From Wolbachia endosymbiont of Armadillidium arcangelii (lineage in GTDB: Bacteria; Pseudomonadota; Alphaproteobacteria; Rickettsiales; Anaplasmataceae): a stretch of DNA of 64,000 nt. The notes under the pieces are model-generated. The model was not told where the DNA came from. It ran no database searches and saw only the letters and a program-made list of their open reading frames with translations. How positions within the stretch are numbered: position 1 is the first letter of the stretch; each line of letters starts with the position of its first letter. A program made the position numbers and the translations under genes. Below, one piece after another: positions 1 to 7,715 of this stretch. The stretch covers positions 744,001-808,000 of the forward strand of contig NZ_CP157942.1 of the NCBI RefSeq assembly GCF_040207875.1. Direction: 5' to 3'.

Positions 1-804
1 TTGTTTTCTCATCATCGATACTTGCATGGTTAACCTTAAATATTTTGGATTTGTCCTTCTTCGCTTACCTCGGTTATTTGCTGGTATTAGTATATGCTCC
101 ACATGTTTATCTAACCGATCGAGTAATATGTTACTCAGAATTGGACCAATAATAGAACCTTGTGGTACCCCACTATGACTCTTATTGTACTTCCAATTTT
201 CCATATATCCTGCTTTTAACAGTCGATTGATTAGCTGAATAAAACGGTTATCTTGGAAGCTTTCACTCAGTATTTTCAACAACATAGTATGATCAATTGA
301 GTCATAACATGCACTGAGATCTCCCTCTATAAACCATTTTGTACCTCTGCCTTTTTGCATTACTGCTCTTAATGCAGTGTGGCATCCACGCTTTGGTCGA
401 AATCCATGTGAACATTCACTAAATTTAGGCTCATAGTAGGCTTCCAATATTAATCGGATTACTTCTTGAAGTAACTTATTTGACCATGTTGGCAATCCTA
501 ACGGCCTGCGTTTACCACTCTTCTTTAAAATATAGATACGTTTTACTGGTGTCCACCGATATCGCTCATAGCGTAGATCCTCTATGATTTTATCGATTTT
601 CTCCAAAGACATACCATCAACTGTTTCAGTTGTCACACCTTCTGTCATAGCACCTTTATTACAACAAAGTTTGCCATACGCTCGAAGGTAAAGATCACGC
701 TGATAAAGTAGGCGATATACGTTTTTAACCGGCAAATTTCTTTGTCCACGTTCACGTATAATGTTAAGTATTGTTTCAGCCTGCGTACCTCCCAATTTCA
801 ACAT
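1..804 (-). CDS. Group II intron reverse transcriptase/maturase, N-terminal part (partial)
   Basis: Open for 268 codons to the window edge. Reading from ATG at 804 the protein has RT blocks typical of intron-encoded proteins: RWTPVKRIYILKKSGKRRPL (RT-1/2), YEPKFSECSHGFRPKRGCH (RT-2a), WFIEGDLSACYDSIDH (RT-3) and HSGVPQGSIIGPILSN (RT-4). The YxDD box and maturase domain fall outside the window. A GTG five codons upstream, after an AGGG stretch, is an alternative start. It copies and splices its own intron RNA for retrohoming. No frameshift is visible in this part, so it may be functional. Confidence 0.85.
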   Translation of the reverse strand, partial: MLKLGGTQAETILNIIRERGQRNLPVKNVYRLLYQRDLYLRAYGKLCCNKGAMTEGVTTETVDGMSLEKIDKIIEDLRYERYRWTPVKRIYILKKSGKRRPLGLPTWSNKLLQEVIRLILEAYYEPKFSECSHGFRPKRGCHTALRAVMQKGRGTKWFIEGDLSACYDSIDHTMLLKILSESFQDNRFIQLINRLLKAGYMENWKYNKSHSGVPQGSIIGPILSNILLDRLDKHVEHILIPANNRGKRRRTNPKYLRLTMQVSMMRKQ

Positions 805-1309
805 TCGATTATCTGTCACCCTTTGCCCTGTATGTGGCTTTCCCACACTCCCCGGTGATTCGTTACTTTCACGACTACTACGATGACTCCGTAACCATAG
901 AACTCGCATTCCTTAGGTCATCCCATGTTCCGTCACTAAGAACTGTTCTAGATCAACTTAGGTTTTCTATTCATCCTCTTAAATAAGTTCACTACTTATC
1001 GTTCTACAGCCAGAATGTCACACAGACGAAAGTTTAATCTTTGCTTACTGTAGACATGGGGTTTTAAATGTGATACCCATGGATGTGAAGTTCCACCCCT
1101 GAAGATTGGAATTCAAGCAGTTTAGCTTTAACCATATTGATCAGGTGTTGCAAGCCGTTATCTTACACATCTTCAGATAACTCTCGCTTTACATACATGC
1201 TCTTGTCCTCCTTCCCTTTCGGGTTAAAGTTAGTTGTTCACCTCGAGGCCCTTTATTCTGAACCCCGCTTAGCTCCGCTAAGTATTTCTTAATGCGTACC
1301 ACGGCGCAC
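1..1309 (-). mobile_element. Group II intron, 5' part (runs off left edge)
   Basis: On the minus strand a group II intron begins near 1309 with GTGCGCC, which fits the GUGYG 5' consensus. About 500 nt of noncoding structured RNA (domains I-III, roughly 1309-805) precede a reverse transcriptase ORF that would sit in domain IV. The 3' end lies beyond base 1. The base just outside the 5' end lies in what looks like the domain V hairpin of another intron (ATAAACCGAGAGT). An alternative 5' end two bases earlier (GTGTG) also fits the consensus. Boundaries rest on consensus matching only. Confidence 0.7.
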
Positions 1310-2063
1310 ACTCTCGGTTTATACAGCTCCCGTTATTCAGCCTTTTGATCTCAATCCTAGTGTCCAGTGATAGAAAATATTTGGAGACCTCTTTCTCACT
1401 TTTCCTAGAAATTGCTTTGCTAGCCTTCCATGATCCCGAAGTTTCTCATATTTTGTCCTGACCCATCTTACGAGGTATCTTTCTATATTTCTGAGAGATG
1501 TATACATCTCCGATTTATAAAACCTGCCATAGCCAGCCTCTGACTATAGGATTTATTCTCTTTGATATTTTCTCTAGTGTTGTATATGTTTGCCTACGTA
1601 TTTTCCATGACCTTATGGTTTGGTTGATCTTCTTCTTGGCTTTGTTGCTAATTGCAGGTAGAAATGAGACAAAATAGTTTCCTATTTTATTGTTCTTTGC
1701 CAGTCTAGGTCTGAACGTGTAACCCAGAAAGTCAAAGCTCTGTATTGGAAACTCATCTCTCCTATTGTCATCCTTACAGTACACTATTTGTGTCTTTTCA
1801 GGATGTAATTTTAGCTTAAACTCAGCCAATCTTTCTTCGATCTTGTCTTTTATAAATTTTGCCTGTTTCTGGGTTTTACAGTGCACCATTGCATCATCTA
1901 CATATCTCTCAAACGGTATTGTTGGGTAGTTTTGCCTCATCCACATATCAAATGCATGATGCATAAATATGTTAGAAATGATTGGGCTTACAGAACCTCC
2001 TTGTGGAACTCCCTTATTCCTAACTACCTTACTGCCATCTGCTAGTTGAATCGGGGCTTTCAT
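1310..2063 (-). mobile_element. Group II intron fragment, 3' half of ORF plus domain V start
   Basis: This minus-strand intron fragment carries the C-terminal half of a maturase gene followed by GGGAGCTGTATAAACC-GAGA, which resembles the 5' strand and tetraloop of domain V. The other intron (1-1309) starts exactly there, so this intron is interrupted inside domain V. Its upstream end is cut by the IS4-family element at 2064. The 5' half of this intron is not in the window: the intron on the far side of the IS belongs to a different copy. Confidence 0.6.
1337..2063 (-). pseudogene. Group II intron maturase, C-terminal fragment, frameshifted
   Basis: The reading frame enters from the IS boundary and shows RT-4 (KGVPQGGSVSPIISN), the catalytic YVDDAM box, RT-6/7 (HPEKTQIVY, FDFLGYTF) and the start of the maturase domain (INPIVRGW). 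A frameshift near 1540 ends the first frame at 1515. The protein continues in the next frame as GYGRFYKSEMY through RSKG and stops at 1337. It lacks the N-terminal RT blocks because the IS4-family element at 2064-3638 borders it. It cannot make an active protein. Confidence 0.8.
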
Positions 2064-3638
2064 CACTGCCATTAAGTTAAGGGAAAGTGATGGACTGTAT
2101 TGTAAAATCAGGTAAGATCCACAAATTAAAAGAAGTAATGACATGAGTAAAAAAAAGAATAATCATGTTTATAAAAAATAAATTGATGAGTTTAAACTTT
2201 ATAAACGCACACAGAGCATCCTCAAAAGACTTCTCACGAAAAAGAAAGCTGCCCTTCATTAATGTATTTCTCCTGATTTTTAGAAAGAGTGTAAAGTCAT
2301 TACAAGTAATGCTTAATGAGTTTGTTCTGCATACAAGAAAAGATTACACAATTACGGCAAGTGCATTTACTCAAGCAAGAAAGAAGCTAAAGCATACTGC
2401 GTTTTCAGAGTTAAATGATGATATAGTTTCCCTATACTACCAAGATCAGGAATTTAAAACCCACCATGGCTTCAGAGTACTTGCATTTGATGCTTCAATA
2501 CTGATTCTGCCAAAGAGCGACAAAATAATAGGCGAGTTTGGCTCAAGAGCAGTATGGAATGGAATCCAGAGATTTGAAGACTATACAAGTGCAACCTTTG
2601 AAGTTTGCTACGATGTGCTAAATAATATTGCAATAAAATCTGTGCTAAGTAGAGGTGACAGCTATGAGGTTGATTTAGCGATCGGTATGCTTGAATCCAT
2701 AAAATCAGACGATTTGTTAATCTGTGATAGAGGATACGTATCTTATCGATTTCTTGCTGAGCTTACAGGAAGGAAAATCAATTATATAATTCGCTGTCCA
2801 AGTTCGTCTTTCAATGAAATAAACGCTATGTTTAAGCCGGAAAGCCCATCTAGTATGGTGGTAGTGTCTACCGCACCTATTAAAGTAGCAAGACAGCTAC
2901 GAAAGCTAGGATTACCTGATGAGATGAAATTCAGGTTAGTCAAAATAATACTTTCTTCTGGAGAAGTTGAAGTGTTAGTAACATCTCTGTTAGATGAGCA
3001 AAGTTTTACAGTCGAAGAGTTTGAGAGATTATATTACTTGCGCTGGGGAGTAGAAACATTTTTTTCTAGGCTGAAGGGAAGATTAAATTTAGAGAATTTC
3101 ACAGGAAAAAGTATTGAAACTATCAAGCAGGATTTTTGGTCAACTATCTTCATCAGTAATCTAGAAAGTATCATGATAGAAGATGATGAAGAGACATTGA
3201 GCGCACAGAATAGTAAACTAAAAAAAAGCATCAATAAATCTGTCTCATTTAATGCGATTAAAAACTTAGCCTTTGATATTTTTTCTACAGAGTCAGACAT
3301 AGACTGCATTATGGATCGACTATCACAGTTATTTTTGATGAACACTTTAGTGGTAAGAAAAGGGAGAAGAGTTGATCGTCATAAGATATCTGATATTCGT
3401 TCACTCAACTACCAGAAAAGAGCTAGAAAACATGTGTTTTAAATTCAAGATATCTTTTCAGTATCATTGCATTAGTACATTCTTTGCAAAATAACCTGCA
3501 ATTATTACTTTTTTAAATAACTTGCACTTTTCAGACTCCCTTTTCTTAAAAATTCACCCTAGTATTTACCATAATTATCAATCACTTCAAATTTTTTGTC
3601 CAATCTTAACTTCTCTTTCCCTTAACTTAATGGCAGTG
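2064..3638 (+). mobile_element. IS4-family insertion sequence, apparently intact (1,575 bp)
   Basis: The ends are perfect inverted repeats of about 24 bp beginning CACTGCCATTAAGTTAAGGG at 2064 and ending in its complement at 3638. A single long transposase gene lies between them. The flanks (GCTTTCAT left, GGTAATTA right) show no target duplication. Each side is a different group II intron, which suggests that recombination between two IS copies formed this junction. Confidence 0.9.
2165..3442 (+). CDS. IS4-family transposase
   Basis: 425 residues, uninterrupted. DDE catalytic residues are visible: Asp in LAFDASILIL, Asp in LLICDRGYVSYRFL and Glu in the IS4 signature Y-(2)-R-(3)-E-(6)-K, seen as YYLRWGVETFFSRLK. 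The C terminus is basic. It catalyses cut-and-paste movement of the surrounding element. The start at ATG 2165 lies about 100 bp inside the left inverted repeat, a usual arrangement. With intact ends and intact catalytic motifs this is one of only two elements in the window whose transposase looks active; the other is the IS110 at 46.4 kb. Confidence 0.9.
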   Translation: MFIKNKLMSLNFINAHRASSKDFSRKRKLPFINVFLLIFRKSVKSLQVMLNEFVLHTRKDYTITASAFTQARKKLKHTAFSELNDDIVSLYYQDQEFKTHHGFRVLAFDASILILPKSDKIIGEFGSRAVWNGIQRFEDYTSATFEVCYDVLNNIAIKSVLSRGDSYEVDLAIGMLESIKSDDLLICDRGYVSYRFLAELTGRKINYIIRCPSSSFNEINAMFKPESPSSMVVVSTAPIKVARQLRKLGLPDEMKFRLVKIILSSGEVEVLVTSLLDEQSFTVEEFERLYYLRWGVETFFSRLKGRLNLENFTGKSIETIKQDFWSTIFISNLESIMIEDDEETLSAQNSKLKKSINKSVSFNAIKNLAFDIFSTESDIDCIMDRLSQLFLMNTLVVRKGRRVDRHKISDIRSLNYQKRARKHVF

Positions 3639-4215
3639 GGTAATTACACCTCCCTGCGGCACTCCGCCGAGACGCTTTATCTTTGTTCCATCTTCAAGTT
3701 GCATATCTGCACTTAGCCATCTTTGTATGTATAAGATAACCCATTTGTTTGTAGTGTGTCTTCTGACTGCTTTCATCAGTAGATTGTGGTCTATGTTGTC
3801 AAACATTCCCTTGATGTCAAACTCTATTAACCAATTTTGGTATCGCTTCCTGGTTTGTCCTATGGCATCTAATGCTGATTTATTTGGCCTATAACCATAT
3901 GAATCTTCGTGAAATTCCGGCTCTACTAACGGTTCGAGATACATAGTAGCTGCTGTTTGCCCTATCCTGTCGAATACTGAAGGAACACATAAAGTTCTTT
4001 GTCCTCCTGTATCTTTTGGTATCGCAACAGCTTTTACTGATTCTGGTTCCGGATGACATCCGATTCCACAGTTTGTATAGATTATCTTTTAGATTTTCTT
4101 CAAACTTTGTTATCGAGACCTCATCTACACCTGCCGCACCTCTGTTTTTGGATACTTGTTTATAAGCTTTCCAAATCAGTTGCTTTGGTATGTCAAAAGA
4201 TTTTGTTTTATTCAT
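3639..4215 (-). pseudogene. Group II intron maturase, N-terminal fragment, frameshifted
   Basis: Starts at ATG 4215 (MNKTKSFDIPKQLIWKAYKQ) with KNRGAAGVDEVSI typical of intron RT domain 0/1. A frameshift near 4050 breaks it after NRMSSG. The other frame continues with VKAVAIPKDTGGQRTLCVPS, YGYRPNKSALDAI, WLIEFDIKGMFDNIDHN and GGVPQGGVIT before the IS4 boundary. The GVPQGG block is also present in the fragment at 1337-2063, so the two fragments overlap in homology and come from two different intron copies. Confidence 0.8.
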
Positions 4216-4753
4216 TAACTCTTCCCTTTCGGTTGATAAATAATTAAAACTAAATAACTCAGCCCCTTCGCTCCATTTCCATTACAAAAACTTCTTCACT
4301 ACTACAAGCTAATCCGCCCCTGTTTTTCGCATCAGTACTCTCTTCCTTAGAGTTCAGCTCCTTGGACTTCTCCCTTATCATCGAAACGACAGGTTCCCGT
4401 AGTTCCACACAATAGCCTGAAATAGGTTCATGCCACCTATATGCCGGATGCCACCCACCCAGTAGACAAGTTCCCGATAGGCTTATCCCAAGTTACTTTT
4501 TCTCCCCTGGTTTTGACATCATCGCATTACCTTTCGACGTGTAATCAGTGGTTCACTTGCGTTCATCTCTCTATTTCACACATGACGCATAATTACGCCT
4601 TTTCCATAACGCTCACTACCTTACCAAAGCAGCTTATGGTTGTTTGAAGCCTGCTCTTGTAAACCGGCTCCGAGGGGTCCACCCTCATCTATTGTGCAGC
4701 TTTCGCACTTAGTTTGCTCTTTCCTGAACATTCCTTGTGTCTCTACGGCACAC
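3639..4753 (-). mobile_element. Group II intron, 5' half, truncated by IS4-family element
   Basis: On the minus strand the intron starts at 4753 with GTGTGCC, exactly where similarity between the two IS5-like relics (4.75 kb and 16.57 kb) breaks off. About 540 nt of noncoding domain I-III sequence follows, then a maturase N-terminal ORF. The rest is removed at the IS4 boundary, 3638. The 5' exon is dead IS5-like sequence, so the intron used an older mobile element as its home. Confidence 0.7.
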
Positions 4754-5375
4754 AAAAAGCTCAATATTAAGATCAATGATTGCAGAGTTGATAAAAACAA
4801 TATGGAAGATATTGAAATTGCAATAGACAGTACAAATTTATAATAATACCCCTGGTCACAGTAAGGAAAATAGGAAAGTATCGCAGTTATAAACAGGTAA
4901 GATGTAATATTGAGTATAAATAGTAAAAAAGCTATTGCTGCAAAATATAGCAATGGTCAACCATTACGGTACTTGCTGACTTGATTTCAGCACGCTATAA
5001 AAGCATTATAGAGCATACGATAGGCACAAGCTTTATAAATTGTATATGATATAAAGACAAAAGTTCTACCGAAAAATTGTGCAGCAGAACATACAAAATT
5101 GGATTATATGGCTGAGAGAAATGCCGCCATTAGATTATGTGGTAAAGAAGGTGTGAAAGAGTGGAAGCAATTTATGGGAAAAGGTCATATATTGAAGGAT
5201 TTTTCTCAAGCAAATATTTGGGTTTAGTTTTAGAATGAGATAAATCGAGAAAAAGAATTGCTAATAAAATGCTACTTGCTCAATAAATTTACTGATATTG
5301 GCATGGCTAAGTTTGAGGTAGTTTCATGAATTTATTATGCTTTACCCACTATCCGATAAGCGATGCAACAAAGCC
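4754..5375 (+). mobile_element. IS5-like element relic (3' part)
   Basis: Degenerate copy of the element at 16223-17207, sharing several hundred aligned bases including a right end GCGATGCAACAAAGCC. Transposase remnants can be read in mixed frames: VDKNNMEDIEIAIDST (first Asp), then YDRRKLYKL, GKEGVKEWK and GKRSYIEGFFSSKYLG. Many stops and frameshifts are present. The left half is missing where the group II intron sits. Confidence 0.75.
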
Positions 5376-5474
5376 CACTGGGATCCAGTTTTATTTACGA
5401 GTATAAAAGTAATGTTAAAATACAACGTTTCTGATGATCAGTGTCAAGCACTGGCTCGCTAAAATTACTTTAGC

Positions 5475-5581
5475 TACAAATATTAAGAAATTTACCAAAT
5501 AAAAAAAGGTAAAAGAATCCCCGTGGTTAACTAGTTATTTGTATGTACTTCAAAATATTGGCGTTTTTTATTCTAAACGCT
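5475..5581 (+). repeat. Noncoding intergenic repeat, copy 1
   Basis: Begins TATTAAGAAATTTACCAAAT and ends in GGCGTTTTTTATTCTAAACG. It is similar along its length to the block at 5619-5728, and its first ~50 bases resemble the complement of 17256-17312. Function unknown. Confidence 0.6.
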
Positions 5582-5618
5582 ACGATTCAGCCGCTTTTAA
5601 ATGCGACTAACTCAAATT

Positions 5619-5728
5619 ATAAACGTTAAGAAATTTACTAAGTGGAAAAAAAGGCAAAGAAACCCTAGGGTGGCTAGTATCCAAATTCTCCCTTGTCAAT
5701 TTGGCGTTTTTTGCTGTCTTAAACGCTT
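5619..5728 (+). repeat. Noncoding intergenic repeat, copy 2
   Basis: Diverged direct copy of 5475-5581: AAGAAATTTACTAAGTGG at the start, GGCGTTTTTTGCTGTC then AAACGC at the end. About 35 unrelated bases separate the two copies. Confidence 0.6.
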
Positions 5729-5915
5729 TGTAAGCGCGTTTCGGCTTATATAGGTAAAAACCTAGAAATATTGTGAAGACATAAGGTGCACATAGTGCAA
5801 AAATAGTACGCCAAATACAAGTCTTCTTGTCGTTTTAATCTGCACAGATTGGGAAGTTAGATAATACAGCTTCAATATTATGATAAGGGAATTGGCGAGA
5901 TTTGTAAAGGGGTTT

Positions 5916-6791
5916 TTATGAACTACTTTCGACATCAATAGCTGGTTCAAGTTTTCTATTCAAAATTTTTAATATAAAATCCAATTCATCTGGATTGTTA
6001 TACCGTATCATGACTTTACCCTTGGAATTGTTATCATTAATTTTGATCTTTAAACCAAGTTGAGAAGATATAGCTCCTTCTAGCGCTGCCATATCTTGAT
6101 TTTTAGTACACTTATACTCTTTTTGATCGTTATTTTGTTGTAAGTCTTTTATCAATTTTTCAGTTTGTCTAACGCTCAGGCCTTGAGAAACTATTCTTTT
6201 TGCAATACTTTCTGCATTTTCAATATTAATCAGCGCTCTTGCATGACCCATAGATAGCTTTTTTTCGTTGATCATTGTTTTTACTCCACCAGAAAGTGAC
6301 AACATCCGAATCATATTGGTTATGTGACTGCGGCTTTTGCCTATAGTTGAAGCTAATTCTTCATGTGTATAGGAAAACTCATCTATCAGTCTCTTATACG
6401 CTTCACCTTCTTCTATTGGATTAATATCTTGCCTTTGTATGTTTTCAATAATGGATACTTCCAAGCATTCCTTGTCGCTCAGATCTTTTATGGTAACGGG
6501 TGCACTATCAAGATTTGCGATCTTGCTTGCTCGCCAACGACGTTCCCCAGCTATTATTTCGTAACCATCATCATTTGAATCTTTGCGTACCACGATAGGC
6601 TGTATAATGCCACTTTTCTTTATCGAATTTGCAAGTTCTCTTAATGACTCCTCGTCAAAATGTTTCCTCGGTTGAAATTTGCTTGGGTGTAGTAATGAAA
6701 TAGGCAAATACTCTTGTCGATCTTCTTTATTATCATAATTATCGCCTATGAGGCCGGCAAGACCTCTGCCGAGGCGTCTATCATCCTTCAT
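5916..6791 (-). CDS. parB: ParB chromosome-partitioning protein
   Basis: 291 residues. The N-terminal ParB/Noc domain shows PSKFQPRKHFDEESLRELA and the CTP-binding box GERRWRASKIA. It is followed by ENIQRQDINPIEEGEAY and a helix-turn-helix (YTHEELASTIGKSRSHITN), with a short C-terminal dimerisation region. It binds parS sites and loads a sliding clamp that ParA moves to segregate the replication origin. The start codon overlaps the parA stop by 4 bp (ATGA), so the two are translationally coupled. No parS site was recognised in the window. Confidence 0.95.
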   Translation of the reverse strand: MKDDRRLGRGLAGLIGDNYDNKEDRQEYLPISLLHPSKFQPRKHFDEESLRELANSIKKSGIIQPIVVRKDSNDDGYEIIAGERRWRASKIANLDSAPVTIKDLSDKECLEVSIIENIQRQDINPIEEGEAYKRLIDEFSYTHEELASTIGKSRSHITNMIRMLSLSGGVKTMINEKKLSMGHARALINIENAESIAKRIVSQGLSVRQTEKLIKDLQQNNDQKEYKCTKNQDMAALEGAISSQLGLKIKINDNNSKGKVMIRYNNPDELDFILKILNRKLEPAIDVESSS

Positions 6792-7630
6792 ACCACGCCC
6801 TCACTCACTAGTTTCTTCTCCTTACAACTGCTCGCGTGCTTTTTTAAAATTTCCCTTGCCAAACTTATATATGCTTGTGCACCAGGACACTTAAGATCAT
6901 ACACAATAGCGGGTTTTCCATGAGAAGGCGCTTCTGATAACCGTACGTTACGTGGAATAACAGTCTCATACAATGGGATGATAGTTTTGTATACTTTATC
7001 ATTTAAATACTGGCAAATATCGTTTTTAATCTGTTCACTGAGTTTGTTGCGCCTGTCATACATTGTTAACACTATCCCTTCTATTGCCAAAAAAGGGTTT
7101 AGGTTATTCCTTTTTATCAGCTCTACAGTTTTAACTAAATGGCTTAATCCTTCCAGAGCAAAAAATTCACACTGAAGAGGAACAATAATAGAATTAGCAG
7201 CAGTCAAGGCATTTATGGTTAGAAGTCCAAGTGATGGAGGACAGTCGATGATTATGTACTCATAATTATCACGTACTTTCTCTAGCGTGTCTTTTAGTAC
7301 GAATTTTCCCTGTTCAAGTTGTGATAGCTCAATTTCTGCAGCTGATAAGTCAACCACTGATGAAATCAGCGATAAATTTGGAATTTCCTTTATATTAAAA
7401 ATTGCCGACCTTACCAATTCACTTTTGCTGCTCAGTAGTATTTTGTATATATTTTTTTCTTCCCTACTACGATAAGAAATCCCGAGTCCTGTACTAGCAT
7501 TCCCTTGAGGATCAAGATCTACCAATAAAGTATTTTTTCCTACAGCGGCAAAGGCTGTCGATAAATTTATACTAGTTGTGGTTTTGCCAACTCCACCCTT
7601 TTGATTTACTATTGCAATGATCTTGCTCAC
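6788..7630 (-). CDS. parA: ParA chromosome-partitioning ATPase
   Basis: 280 residues. The deviant Walker A motif KGGVGKTT lies near residues 10-17, Walker A' is LLVDLDPQGNAS and Walker B is YIIIDCPPSLGLLT. It is a nucleoid-bound MinD/ParA ATPase that works with ParB to move the origin. It is first in a two-gene operon with parB. The C terminus ends in a lysine-rich stretch. Length and motifs are normal for the family. Confidence 0.95.
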   Translation of the reverse strand: MSKIIAIVNQKGGVGKTTTSINLSTAFAAVGKNTLLVDLDPQGNASTGLGISYRSREEKNIYKILLSSKSELVRSAIFNIKEIPNLSLISSVVDLSAAEIELSQLEQGKFVLKDTLEKVRDNYEYIIIDCPPSLGLLTINALTAANSIIVPLQCEFFALEGLSHLVKTVELIKRNNLNPFLAIEGIVLTMYDRRNKLSEQIKNDICQYLNDKVYKTIIPLYETVIPRNVRLSEAPSHGKPAIVYDLKCPGAQAYISLAREILKKHASSCKEKKLVSEGVV

Positions 7631-7715
7631 ACCTTTTATCTTAATATAAAATAATTCTATTGTATATATGCGAGAAACTTTTGCATTAGAAAATTTTTTT
7701 TGTTGCCAATTATGC

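Larger units (their letters stand above)
5376..5915. other. Intergenic, 540 bp: short repeats, no gene
   Basis: Holds half of the common CACTGGGATCCAG palindrome just after the IS5-like end and two diverged copies of a ~105-bp noncoding repeat (listed separately). A short inverted repeat, AAACGC-9 nt-GCGTTT, lies at about 5719-5739. No ORF with coding character is seen; the short minus-strand frame over 5762-5950 overlaps the parB end and looks spurious. Confidence 0.6.

Noticed and set aside
771..986. Plus-strand ORF at the left end
   Set aside because: It is antisense to the group II intron's structured RNA and RT start; no independent support.
4621..4953. Minus-strand 110-residue hydrophobic ORF with a near copy at 16546-16770
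   Set aside because: Both are antisense frames of the same IS5-like relic; the similarity comes from the IS, not from a shared membrane-protein gene.
5376..7715. parS sites near parAB
   Set aside because: No palindrome matching the usual TGTTNCACGTGAAACA core was seen in this region.
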